A stretch of 64,000 bases of DNA. Source: CAWCDJ01 sp963796485 (lineage in GTDB: Bacteria; Acidobacteriota; Terriglobia; Bryobacterales; Bryobacteraceae). The position numbers and the translations under genes were made by a program. Of the stretch, positions 1 to 8,185 are shown piece by piece. Below the pieces are notes generated by a model. That model did not search any database and was not told the DNA's origin. It worked only from the letters and a program-made list of their open reading frames with translations. Within the stretch, counting starts at the first letter, position 1, and each line of letters begins with the position of its first letter. The stretch is from contig CAWCLV010000004.1 of the NCBI GenBank assembly GCA_963796485.1, forward strand, positions 1,426,001-1,490,000. The letters are read 5' to 3'.

Positions 1-263
1 ACGGGCGAACTGCCGGGGCATTCTGCACGGGGGGCGCGCCGGCAATGGGAAAGGACCTTGCGCGCCTGTCCATTCTCTCGGCATTCCTGACGATGCGATT
101 CGCCGTAATCGGCGGCGTCGATGACCAGGGCTTCGGGACTCTGGGCCCGGAGGCGACCACGGGACCGGCCGATCCCGGTATCAGTGAGAAGGAGCAGGCG
201 GAAGCGCAGCACTTCGGCGAGCGCTTCGCGCGCATGACCCGCCAGTTCCACCCGGCCCGCTGA
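1..263 (+). CDS. WrbA-like flavodoxin / NAD(P)H:quinone oxidoreductase, C-terminal part
   Basis: This reading frame enters from the left edge and stops at 261-263, so only about the last 86 residues are present. The motifs GGAPAMGKDLA, LGPEATTGP and DPGISEKEQAEA followed by a GERFAR helix match the C-terminal end of the WrbA/NQO flavodoxin family, FMN proteins that reduce quinones by two electrons. The FMN phosphate-binding loop would lie upstream, outside the window. An ATG exists at 45, but homology-like sequence continues in frame before it, so it is not the start. Family assignment rests on the C-terminal pattern only. Confidence 0.6.
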   Translation, partial: GRTAGAFCTGGAPAMGKDLARLSILSAFLTMRFAVIGGVDDQGFGTLGPEATTGPADPGISEKEQAEAQHFGERFARMTRQFHPAR

Positions 264-343
264 TGCCGGCCCGCGGGTGTGACAAAATAGACCCGAATGT
301 ACTTATGTTGGCCAGGAGATCAACGGGTGCATAGGAGAATCAA

Positions 344-1222
344 ATGGCTGCGATGTCCAGACGAGCGTTCCTGAAGAAGTCGGCGGCCAATGCCGCCGTG
401 GCCGGCATTCTGCCGTTATCCGCGAGTGCACTCCGGGCCAATCCGCTCGGGCTGCCGATCGGAAGCCAGACGTATCCGCACCGGAAGCGGATCAAGGACG
501 GTGATTTCGCAGGGGTTTGCCGCGATCTGGCGGCCCTGGGGGTTGGCGAACTGGAGTTGTGCTCTCCCGGATACGCCGAATTTGCCGGCCTCACCGACGG
601 CAAGCAGGCCAGAAAGATCGTGGAGGACCACGGGCTGAAATGCCATAGCGCCCATTTCACTCTGCCCGAACTCCGAGCCAAACAGGAACAGGCGATCGCC
701 TGGGCGCACGATATCGGCATGACCCAAATGGGGACCGCGAGCCTGAACGGGCATGTGGAGAACGGCGTCACCACGTTGGACATCGTCAAACGCGCGGCGG
801 ACGAGTACAACCGGATCGGCGAGGTTGCGGCTAAGGCGGGGATTCAACAATTCCTGCACGACGAACGCTTCGAGATGTCGAAAGCCGATGGGCGGCTTAC
901 GTATCAAATCCTGCTGGAATTGCTCGATCCGAAACTGGTCAAAATGCAATTCCAGATGTCCGCGATGCCGGTCGTCGGAGATGCCGTCATGTACTTCACG
1001 AAGTACCCGGGGCGATTCATCTCCATCCACCTGCAAGGGGTGGACCTGAACGCAGCCGCGGGGGGCGCCGGCGGCGCCGGCATTGCCGTAGGGAAGGACA
1101 GCCTCGACTGGGCCAAGATTTTCTCGGCGGCAAAAACCGGCGGCGTGAAGAACTACTTCGTCGAGCAGAATTGGGAGCTCACGGTAGAGAGCGTGGGCTA
1201 TCTGAAAACGCTGAGAGCCTGA
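344..1222 (+). CDS. Tat-exported sugar phosphate isomerase/epimerase-like TIM-barrel protein
   Basis: A 292-residue protein with a twin-arginine signal at the N-terminus (SRRAFLKK followed by an Ala-rich hydrophobic stretch, residues 5-32). The rest reads as an AP-endonuclease-2-like TIM barrel (GELELCSPGY near residue 65, CHSAHFTLPEL near 100, FLHDERFE near 170, FVEQNWEL near the end). Such proteins isomerise or epimerise sugars or keto-sugars using a divalent metal; the substrate cannot be told here. The start at 344 has AGGAGA about 7 nt upstream. A Gfo/Idh oxidoreductase follows after 18 nt on the same strand, a common pairing in exported sugar oxidation clusters of Acidobacteriota and Planctomycetes. 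Confidence 0.8.
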   Translation: MAAMSRRAFLKKSAANAAVAGILPLSASALRANPLGLPIGSQTYPHRKRIKDGDFAGVCRDLAALGVGELELCSPGYAEFAGLTDGKQARKIVEDHGLKCHSAHFTLPELRAKQEQAIAWAHDIGMTQMGTASLNGHVENGVTTLDIVKRAADEYNRIGEVAAKAGIQQFLHDERFEMSKADGRLTYQILLELLDPKLVKMQFQMSAMPVVGDAVMYFTKYPGRFISIHLQGVDLNAAAGGAGGAGIAVGKDSLDWAKIFSAAKTGGVKNYFVEQNWELTVESVGYLKTLRA

Positions 1223-1240
1223 CCGGTCGCGCCCGGCAAG

Positions 1241-2332
1241 ATGCCAAACACAAACACGAACTGGTCCCGTCGCGGTATGCTGCTGGCAATGGCCGCGACG
1301 GGGATGCCGGCCCGGGCGGCTTTGGTGAGGCTGCCCCGCAAGGTCAGGCTCGGCATCATCGGCTATGACGGACACCTCTCGGAAGTCCTCGCCCACCTCC
1401 CCGACTTCCCGGATATCGAACTGATTGCGATCGCCGATGCCGGGTCCGATTCGCGAGCCATTGCCTCTGCCTTCGAGAACCCGATCGTCGCCCGGGCGCG
1501 GCGGTATTCGGATTATCCGGAGATGTTGCATCGGGAGCAGTTCGACTGTGTCGCCATCTGCAATCACAACGGCGCCCGGGCGGCTGCGATCCTCGCGTGT
1601 GCCGGGCGCAATCTCGATTTCATCGCGGAAAAGCCTTTCGCCATCACGCGCCGGGAATTCGAGACCGTTGTTGGAGCTGTCGAGAAGAACCGTGTCCACG
1701 CGGGCATGCTGTTGCCGATGCGCTTCGACCCTCCCTATCTCGCCATGAAACGGATCGTCGATTCCGGCGAGATCGGCGAAGTCGGGCAGATCGATGCCCA
1801 GAAAAGTTATCAGCTGGATGTCCGCCCGGAGTGGCAGAAGCACGCCCGAACCTACGGCAGCACCATCTTGTGGATCGGAATCCACATGGTCGACCTGATG
1901 GCATTTACCAGCGGCCGGGAGTTCACGCAGACGGCCTCGTTCCAGGGGCATGTCGGCTTTCCGGAACTGGGCGACATGCAGAATGCGACGGCCAGCATCT
2001 TCCGGTTGGACAACGGCGGCACGGCGACGCTGCGGATGGACTACTTCCGGCCGCAGTCGGCCAAAGGTCATGGCGACGACCGCCTGCGCCTGGCCGGGAC
2101 GAAGGGGATCGTCGAATATAGGGAAGACAGCGGCGTCTCGGTATTGGGCTCGAACGGGAAACGCACCATCGACGGCTTGCCGCAGCAAGGCTCCGTTTTC
2201 GCCGATTTCATCCTCTCCGCTTATGCCGGGGCTCCAACAGCGCTGCCGTGGCGCGATATCCTTCTTGCCAACCGATGGACTCTCGCCGCTCACCAGGCAG
2301 CCGAGACTGGAACTGTAGTTGCGATTCGCTAA
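1241..2332 (+). CDS. Gfo/Idh/MocA family oxidoreductase with Tat-like signal
   Basis: A 363-residue protein. Residues 1-28 contain SRRGMLLAMAATG, a Tat-type signal as in glucose-fructose oxidoreductase, which is exported with its bound cofactor. After it comes a Rossmann motif (LGIIGYDGH), an acidic residue ending the second strand (IAIADAGSD), the family hallmark EKPFAI near residue 133 and the C-terminal alpha/beta domain with GIHMVDLM near residue 213. It probably oxidises a sugar or cyclitol with bound NAD(P). It lies 18 nt after the TIM-barrel isomerase gene, and its stop overlaps by 4 nt the stop of the convergent ThuA-like gene. No strong ribosome site is visible. The substrate is unknown. 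Confidence 0.85.
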   Translation: MPNTNTNWSRRGMLLAMAATGMPARAALVRLPRKVRLGIIGYDGHLSEVLAHLPDFPDIELIAIADAGSDSRAIASAFENPIVARARRYSDYPEMLHREQFDCVAICNHNGARAAAILACAGRNLDFIAEKPFAITRREFETVVGAVEKNRVHAGMLLPMRFDPPYLAMKRIVDSGEIGEVGQIDAQKSYQLDVRPEWQKHARTYGSTILWIGIHMVDLMAFTSGREFTQTASFQGHVGFPELGDMQNATASIFRLDNGGTATLRMDYFRPQSAKGHGDDRLRLAGTKGIVEYREDSGVSVLGSNGKRTIDGLPQQGSVFADFILSAYAGAPTALPWRDILLANRWTLAAHQAAETGTVVAIR

Positions 2333-3291
2333 GGCTTCAACCCCTGCGCGAAGCCGTTGAACTGGAAGGGCAGGGGATGGTACGGGCCGACAAGGTTCAC
2401 GTTCGCGTGCGGGTCGATGCGCTCCTCCATCTTCAGCGCCCAATACGCGGCGTTCACCAGCAAGCGGCGGAAGCTCGCGTTCAGGAGATCCTGCCCTGAG
2501 CCCATGGTGGTGGTGAACACCCGGCGCGGACCGGTTCGCGTCCAGGCGACCGGCATCATCGGGTCGTTCCGCGCGTCCCGAACCGCGGGGTCCGACTCCT
2601 TCATCCCCTGGAGTATCTCGCCGAGCACCAGAGGCTGCGTTCCCGCGGGCAGGGGCAACCGGACCTTATAGACGTCCGACGGTACCCAGATCGCGCCGTC
2701 GCCGATGCCTCGCAGGATGGGATGCCTCGCGGCGCCCGGCGCAAAGACGCCGCGGGTGCTCTCGACTGCGTGCCGGCCGTGATGCGCGATCCACGTTTCG
2801 CCGAGAATCTGCCGTCCGAAACCGCCGTCCCACTCCTTGCTGTCCCAACTGTAACGACGGTAGGTCGCGCTGCTCTTGAGGTCGAACGCGTGGGTGGCCG
2901 TCCGGATCGCTACGATGGGGCGGCCGGATCCGACGTAGTCCACGAAGTGTTTCATCTGCGCGTCGGGGAGGTCCCGGAAGCGGGTGAACAGGATCAGGAG
3001 GTCGGCCGAATCGAGCGCCTCGAGGCCGGGGATGTTGGACGTGTAATTCGGATTGATCGTACCGTCATTGGGGTCGATTGCGAACAGCACCGTGCAGTCG
3101 AACCCGTGCCGCCGGGCCAGGATGCGCGCGAGTTCCGGCATCATCTGCTCGGAGCGATACTCCTCGTCGCCGCTGACGAGCACGATGCGCTTGCCCGCGC
3201 CCGGGCCGCGGGCGCCGGGGACCACCAGGCGGTCGGAGGCCGCGAAGGCGCAACAGACGGCCAAACCGGCAACAATCGCGCGGCGAAACAT
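2329..3291 (-). CDS. ThuA-like domain protein, exported
   Basis: A 320-residue protein with an N-terminal signal peptide (MFRRAIVAGLAVCCAFAAS). The body is ThuA-like, related to class I glutamine amidotransferase folds: VLVSGDEEYRS near residue 40, a LILFTRFRDL segment, VAIRTATHAF near residue 130 and SGQDLLNASFRRLLVNAAYWAL at the end. ThuA-type proteins of this group accompany sugar oxidoreductases and have been tied to keto-sugar metabolism; its reaction is not established here. It is convergent with the Gfo/Idh gene (4-nt stop overlap). The dehydrogenase gene lies 42 nt upstream on the same strand, so co-transcription is possible. Confidence 0.75.
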   Translation of the reverse strand: MFRRAIVAGLAVCCAFAASDRLVVPGARGPGAGKRIVLVSGDEEYRSEQMMPELARILARRHGFDCTVLFAIDPNDGTINPNYTSNIPGLEALDSADLLILFTRFRDLPDAQMKHFVDYVGSGRPIVAIRTATHAFDLKSSATYRRYSWDSKEWDGGFGRQILGETWIAHHGRHAVESTRGVFAPGAARHPILRGIGDGAIWVPSDVYKVRLPLPAGTQPLVLGEILQGMKESDPAVRDARNDPMMPVAWTRTGPRRVFTTTMGSGQDLLNASFRRLLVNAAYWALKMEERIDPHANVNLVGPYHPLPFQFNGFAQGLKP

Positions 3292-3333
3292 CGAGCGTAT
3301 GATAGCACCGGCGAATGCGGCGGGTGCCGCCGC

Positions 3334-4344
3334 TCAGTAGCCCTTTTCCTTGTCCACCACGTTCAGCAACGGCTCGCCCGCGGCGAAGCGCTTGAGATTT
3401 TCGGTGTACAGCGCTTCATAGCGCGCGTTCTCCCCGTCCGACCGTCCCGCGATGTGCGGCGTGATGACCACGTTTGGAAATTTCCAGAGCGGATGTCCCT
3501 TGGGAAGGGGTTCGGGGTCGGTGACGTCCAACCCCGCGCCGGCCAGCTTTTTGCTGTCGAGCGCTTTCACCAGGGCGTCGGTATCATAGAGCCCGCCGCG
3601 CGACACCGCGATGAAATACGAGTTCGGTTTCATGAGCTCGAACTCATGCGGTCCCATCATTTTGCGGCTGCGCGGCGTAAGCGGGGCCGAAATGAAGACC
3701 ACGTCGGCCTGGGGCAGCACGGAGTCGAGCCGGTCCGGAGGCACCGTCCGCGCCAGGTAGGTGTTGAACGGCATGTCTTTCGGATCGACGCCGATGACGG
3801 TCATCCCGGAGGCGTTCAGACGCAGCGCGATCTGCGTCCCGATGCCGCCAACCCCCACGATGACGGCGGTCTTGCCGCGCAGTTCGATGGGGTTGAAGTT
3901 CCCCTGGTTCCAACCTTCGCTGCCGCCCCGAGCCGCGGTTGCGATGCCCCTGGTGAGGGCGAGCAGCAAGCCGAGCGCGTGGTCGGCAATCTCGGGCCCC
4001 TGCAAAATCTTGTTGTTCGTCAGGACGATCTTGCTTTGGGCGAATCCCGGCAGGAACGTGAAGCGCTCGACTCCCGCGCTCTCCGACTGAATCCACTTGA
4101 GCTTCGGCGCGCTGCCGAGCAGTTTGAGGTCGAACGGGCCGATCACTCCATCCGCATCCGCGATCTGCACGGCTGCCTTCGAGCGCTCCCCCTCGATCAA
4201 GGCGATTTCCGGAACGGCGGCCTGCATGCGAAGGTACGACTCGTGTCCCAAACGGGACAGATCCACAACTTTCAATTTCTGCGCGGGCAACCCGCTTGCG
4301 AGCAGCAGAAGGCCCGGTATGAGCGAATAAAGCTTCGGGGTCAT
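3334..4344 (-). CDS. D-2-hydroxyacid dehydrogenase with an N-terminal signal peptide
   Basis: A 336-residue protein. The start at 4344 is chosen because GGAGGAAG precedes the ATG and the frame upstream is not conserved-looking. Residues 1-22 (MTPKLYSLIPGLLLLASGLPAQ) read as a Sec signal. The rest is a full D-isomer 2-hydroxyacid dehydrogenase: Rossmann motif VGVGGIGTQIA, catalytic Arg in VSRGGLYD, catalytic Glu in TDPEPLP and catalytic His in TPHIAG. The family reduces 2-keto acids with NAD(P)H in the cytoplasm, so export of a free-cofactor enzyme would be odd. It is followed on the minus strand by the ThuA-like gene. Confidence 0.85.
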   Translation of the reverse strand: MTPKLYSLIPGLLLLASGLPAQKLKVVDLSRLGHESYLRMQAAVPEIALIEGERSKAAVQIADADGVIGPFDLKLLGSAPKLKWIQSESAGVERFTFLPGFAQSKIVLTNNKILQGPEIADHALGLLLALTRGIATAARGGSEGWNQGNFNPIELRGKTAVIVGVGGIGTQIALRLNASGMTVIGVDPKDMPFNTYLARTVPPDRLDSVLPQADVVFISAPLTPRSRKMMGPHEFELMKPNSYFIAVSRGGLYDTDALVKALDSKKLAGAGLDVTDPEPLPKGHPLWKFPNVVITPHIAGRSDGENARYEALYTENLKRFAAGEPLLNVVDKEKGY

Positions 4345-4421
4345 CGTTCTTCCTCCCACAGCGCTTCCGCCCCGGGGAATCTCAGGGAAGCGCGGCTCAG
4401 AGTATAGCAACCCGCACTGAC

Positions 4422-5912
4422 CTACTTCGTGCCGGGCACTCCACCCACCACCGGCGATCCGGTTCCGCTGCAAACGTCGCTGCCGTAGCGCAGGAACTTC
4501 TGGATCCGCTTGCCGGTATCGACTTCGGCCGTGTAGAGGTTGCCTTTGCTGTCCACGCTGACCTGGTGCAGCCAGTGGAATTCGCCGGCCATCCGGCCGC
4601 TTCGCCCAAGTCGGCCGAGTTCCTGGGAATTGCCGCGGTTCAGGATGTAGACCGTCATATTGGAATTGTCTCCGACATAAAGACAACTCTGCGCCTGGTC
4701 GCTCGAGAAGCTCATGGATACGGCAGTTCCGGGTATGGAGGTATTGGTGTGCTCGCTGATCAGTTGCTCGCTGACGAAGCCGCATTTGCCGGGCGTGCCG
4801 TCCGGATTGCTGCACGGGCGTCCGAGCGCCGGATCGTTGCGGTCAAAGACCTGGATGCGGTCATTGCCGCGATCGCAGACATAGATCCTGCCATCGTTCG
4901 CGAGCTTCACGCAATGCACCGGGGTGCGGAAGAACGCGGGCTTCCGGTTGCCGCTCGAATAGTCCTTCATCCACGGTCCGGCGGACGCAGCGGCGTCGTC
5001 ATCCACGGGATTGTTGCCGTAGGCGCCGAAGTGGCCGATGTACTTCCCGCTTTCGGCATCGACGATCAGGATGCGGCGATTGCCGTAGCCGTCGGCGATG
5101 TAGAGCCGGTTGTTCGCGGGATCGACGGTCATATCCGCGGGCCGGTAGAGCAGCGGCGTACCGTTGATCCCGCCATTCGTGTCATTGCTGTTCGGTCCCC
5201 GGGGTGTACCGCCGATTCGCATCTGGAAATTGCCGTCCATGTCGAACTTCAGTACGAAACCGTCGCCTCCCTCCTCGTTGGTGGTCCATGGCGATTTGCC
5301 GCGGCCGCCGGAGATCGACGGTCCAGCGGCCGTCGCGTTTCCCGCGAGCCAGACATTGTCCTTATGGTCCACGTAGATGCCGTGCTCGCTATTCGGCCAG
5401 ATGCAGCCCGCTTCCGCCTTGCATCTGGTGCCGATGAAGCCCGGGTCGGAGGGACCGCCCCAGGCGCGGAGGAGTTTGCCTTCGGAGTCGAATTCCAGAA
5501 CGGACGGGGCGGCATTGCAGCAATCCGCGATGGGGCCATCGGCGCGGACCTGTCCCAGCGCATTCGCCGCCTGGCCTCTCTCATTCCGGGCGCCAGGCAG
5601 GGCACCTTCCAATCCAGCCTCCTCGTTCGTGAGGCTGCGCGGCCGGTTGTAGACCCAGACGTGATCGTGCCGGTCGACATACATCCCGCCGATCTGGCCC
5701 AGCAGCCAGTGATTCGGCAGCGGCTGGGGCCAGGAAGGATCGATTACGAAGCTGGGCGTTTTGCCCGTCTTCGAGGCATTGTACACGCCCGTTTGTTGGA
5801 GCAGCCTCTCGAACGCGCCGCTGTTCTTCAGAACGTCCGTGCCGGTATCCGCGCTTCTGGCAATACCGATCAGGAGTATGGCCGCCAGCGTGGCTTTCCA
5901 TTTACCCGTCAT
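4422..5912 (-). CDS. secreted NHL-repeat beta-propeller protein
   Basis: A 496-residue protein. The start at 5912 has GAGGTG 5 nt upstream; the frame is open further but without coding character. Residues 1-20 (MTGKWKATLAAILLIGIARS) form a signal peptide. The rest holds repeated NHL-type blades, seen as GIYVDHKDNVWLAGN, DMTVDPANNRLYIADGYGNRR, CVKLANDGRIYVCDRGNDRIQVFD and QVSVDSKGNLYTAEVDTGKR. Several Cys (ADCCNAAP, TRCKAEAGC, PCSNPDGTPGKCG, SDVCSG) suggest disulfides, which fits an extracytoplasmic place. Function is not known; related propellers include peptidyl-hydroxyglycine lyase-like proteins. It is divergent from the isomerase-like gene at 6024. Confidence 0.8.
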   Translation of the reverse strand: MTGKWKATLAAILLIGIARSADTGTDVLKNSGAFERLLQQTGVYNASKTGKTPSFVIDPSWPQPLPNHWLLGQIGGMYVDRHDHVWVYNRPRSLTNEEAGLEGALPGARNERGQAANALGQVRADGPIADCCNAAPSVLEFDSEGKLLRAWGGPSDPGFIGTRCKAEAGCIWPNSEHGIYVDHKDNVWLAGNATAAGPSISGGRGKSPWTTNEEGGDGFVLKFDMDGNFQMRIGGTPRGPNSNDTNGGINGTPLLYRPADMTVDPANNRLYIADGYGNRRILIVDAESGKYIGHFGAYGNNPVDDDAAASAGPWMKDYSSGNRKPAFFRTPVHCVKLANDGRIYVCDRGNDRIQVFDRNDPALGRPCSNPDGTPGKCGFVSEQLISEHTNTSIPGTAVSMSFSSDQAQSCLYVGDNSNMTVYILNRGNSQELGRLGRSGRMAGEFHWLHQVSVDSKGNLYTAEVDTGKRIQKFLRYGSDVCSGTGSPVVGGVPGTK

Positions 5913-6023
5913 CCCGCACCTCGTATTCCAGAGGATGGTAATCCCGGGCGCCTCACAGCGCAACGGCTCTGTCCTTCCCATGGGACTACCTCGCCTGCGC
6001 CTCCGCCGTGATAGAAGTGATAC

Positions 6024-6890
6024 ATGCTCATCAACCGACGTCAGATTTTTCGAACGCTGGCGGCGCTTCCTGCCGCTCAATACCTTCGTGCCGAGTCCGC
6101 TCCGCCGTTCCACCTTCGCGCCGGACTGGTTGCGTATTCGTACCGCAAAGAGCTTGCCGCGAAATCGATGAATTACGTCGAGTTGATTCGCAGGCTGGCC
6201 GACTGGGGCATCGACGGGTTGGACTGCACGGTTTACTGGTTTCCCGATACTTCGAACGAGTACCTGGCGTCGCTTCGCAAAGCCGCGTTCAAGAACGGCG
6301 TCCAGATCTACAATATCGGAGTTCGCGTCTACCTCTGCCAGCCGACGCCGGAACTGCAGCAGGCCCAACTCGAGAACATCAAGAAGTGGGTCGATGTCGC
6401 GGACCGGGTCGGCGCCAGCCATATCCGGGTGTTCGGCGGGCCGGTTCCGAAAGGCGCCTCCGAACCGCAGTCGATCGCCTGGGCAGTCGAAGTGCTGAAG
6501 CGGGGCGCGGAGTATGCAGGCGGCCGGGGGATTACGCTCGGCGTCGAGGACGATGGCGGGCTCACGACGGCTGCGGGCCCGACCATCGAGATCGTAAAGC
6601 AGGCCGCGTCGCCGTGGGCGGGCATTAATGCGGATTCGGGAAATCTGCGGGTGGACGGGTACGCCGGGTTCGCCTCGATGCTCCCCTACGCCACCAGCGT
6701 GCACCTCAAGACGCTGATCTCAGGCGCGGACGGAAAGAAAGAGAAAGCAGATTGGAAGCGCCTGCTCAACATGATCGGTAAAGCCGGATACAGGGGGTAT
6801 ATCGGGCTGGAATACGAGGAGGACGACGCTGCCGCCCAAGTGCCCGCCCTGCTGAAGGATCTGCGGACTCTGGTTCGCAACGTTTCGTAG
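6024..6890 (+). CDS. Tat-exported sugar phosphate isomerase/epimerase-like TIM-barrel protein
   Basis: A 288-residue AP-endonuclease-2-like TIM barrel with a leading NRRQIFRTLAALPAA segment that looks like a twin-arginine signal. Metal-site landmarks include a Glu in GVEDDGG near residue 175, GINADSGN near residue 202, SVHLKT near 228 and GLEYEEDD near 262. It is a second member of the family at 344, probably acting on a different sugar or keto-sugar. It is divergent from the NHL gene and convergent with the amidohydrolase gene, with 24 nt between stops. The exact reaction cannot be read from sequence. Confidence 0.8.
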   Translation: MLINRRQIFRTLAALPAAQYLRAESAPPFHLRAGLVAYSYRKELAAKSMNYVELIRRLADWGIDGLDCTVYWFPDTSNEYLASLRKAAFKNGVQIYNIGVRVYLCQPTPELQQAQLENIKKWVDVADRVGASHIRVFGGPVPKGASEPQSIAWAVEVLKRGAEYAGGRGITLGVEDDGGLTTAAGPTIEIVKQAASPWAGINADSGNLRVDGYAGFASMLPYATSVHLKTLISGADGKKEKADWKRLLNMIGKAGYRGYIGLEYEEDDAAAQVPALLKDLRTLVRNVS

Positions 6891-6914
6891 CCGGCTCGGT
6901 TTCGCTGCACGTTT

Positions 6915-8087
6915 TTATGCGGGAAGGCCCAGCAGGCGGGCGGCGTTTGCTGCGTAGACTTTCCGCAGAATCTGCTCCGCCAGTCCCACGCCGTAAATGC
7001 GCCAGCGGCCCTGTGGCGGGACGGGAGCCGGCGCATAGTCGAAATATTCGTCTTCCGTTTCGAGGAATCGAAAATAGATCTCGTAGAGCGCGTCGCAGAA
7101 GGTCTGCTGCGGCGTGCCGGACCCGGCGCTGGCATCGGTCCCGAAAAGGATGCGGTCCTGGTAGCGGTCGAAGAACTTGCGGGACGCGCGCGGTTGGCGG
7201 CCCAATTCCCCGATCCGGGCCGCGATATCCACATGCATATTCGGGTGGCTGTCGAGGCACTCGGAAACGTAGGGCAGATCCTCCGCATCCGCCACGTGCA
7301 GGCACACGAATTGCGTGCGGACGTGCCGCCGCATGACGTTCCGCCGGGCCTCCTGCAACTCCCGATTGGCGGGAAAGTCCTTGCCGTGGAATGACCAGCT
7401 CGGGTGGGCGTGCAATTCTTCCCAGCGTTCATTAAAGCGGTCGATGGGCAGAAAAAACGCTTCCGGGTCGGACGTGTGGATGGCGATGGGCATCTGTAAG
7501 GCGGCCGCTGCTTCCCACATCGGATCGAACCGCCGGTCGTCGATGCGCACCAGCTCGTTCGAGCCTTTCTCCCGCAGAAAGAGGCCGAGTGTCTTGAGCA
7601 CCTTGAGCCCCCTGGCGCCGGCCCGATGCGCCGCCGCGATCCGGTCGGCCTGGAACTGCGGGTAACCGGGATCGGAGGCGTGGCTCCAGGCCGGTTCCGT
7701 GAATACGATGAATCTGCCGGGGTGCGCCTCCGAAAGTTTGGCGAGGGCCGCGCGTAGCGCCTCGTCATAGCTGCCGGTGACGTCCACCATGGTCCGGATG
7801 TTCTTCCGGTCCATGACCTCCAGGCACATTGCGGGGTCCAGGCTGACGCGGATTCGGGATCCGTCGGCGGAGCCGCCGGTGATGTGGGTGTGGAAGTCGA
7901 TCAGCGGAAACCGGGCGCGCGGCACGTGCGTTTCCGCGGTGTGGAGCATGCTTTTCGGCTGATACTCCTCGAGCGGGAGGACGCCTCCGCCCTGCGCCTG
8001 CGGCGTTTGCGCCGCTGCCGTTTGCGGCCGGGCGGCCGTCGCGTTGGTAGCCGCGGCCGCCAAAGCCAACCATCGTCTTCGGTTCAT
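6915..8087 (-). CDS. exported amidohydrolase (Amidohydro_2 type)
   Basis: A 390-residue protein. The start at 8087 gives MNRRRWLALAAAATNATAA, a Tat- or Sec-type signal; the frame runs 17 codons further up without signal character. Metal and catalytic landmarks of the amidohydrolase-2 (ACMSD-like) family are present: LIDFHTHITGG near residue 67, AIHTSDPEAFF, FVCLHVADAED and the Asp in LFGTDASAG. Members are hydrolases or decarboxylases of cyclic or aromatic acids and lactones. The neighbouring lactonase-type propeller at 8186, divergent by 98 nt, suggests lactone or sugar acid chemistry, but this is inference. Confidence 0.8.
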   Translation of the reverse strand: MNRRRWLALAAAATNATAARPQTAAAQTPQAQGGGVLPLEEYQPKSMLHTAETHVPRARFPLIDFHTHITGGSADGSRIRVSLDPAMCLEVMDRKNIRTMVDVTGSYDEALRAALAKLSEAHPGRFIVFTEPAWSHASDPGYPQFQADRIAAAHRAGARGLKVLKTLGLFLREKGSNELVRIDDRRFDPMWEAAAALQMPIAIHTSDPEAFFLPIDRFNERWEELHAHPSWSFHGKDFPANRELQEARRNVMRRHVRTQFVCLHVADAEDLPYVSECLDSHPNMHVDIAARIGELGRQPRASRKFFDRYQDRILFGTDASAGSGTPQQTFCDALYEIYFRFLETEDEYFDYAPAPVPPQGRWRIYGVGLAEQILRKVYAANAARLLGLPA

Positions 8088-8185
8088 CAAATGGATTATA
8101 CTGCCAGCCGTTCGGATTCCCGCTCGAGCACAGCTCATCCCCGCGGGCCGGCAACCTGCCAGAATCAGGTAAGGAGAATATAGAG

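Noticed and set aside
416..2443. A 675-codon minus-strand frame over the first isomerase-like and Gfo/Idh genes
   Set aside because: Both plus-strand genes have signals and motifs; the antisense product has none.
4345..4815. An N-terminal extension of the D-2-hydroxyacid dehydrogenase to 4815
   Set aside because: It would overlap the NHL gene on the same strand in another frame and has no coding character; a good ribosome site precedes the ATG at 4344.
5913..6704. An extension of the NHL protein upstream to 6704
   Set aside because: The extra sequence is antisense to the isomerase-like gene at 6024, and a signal peptide starts at 5912.
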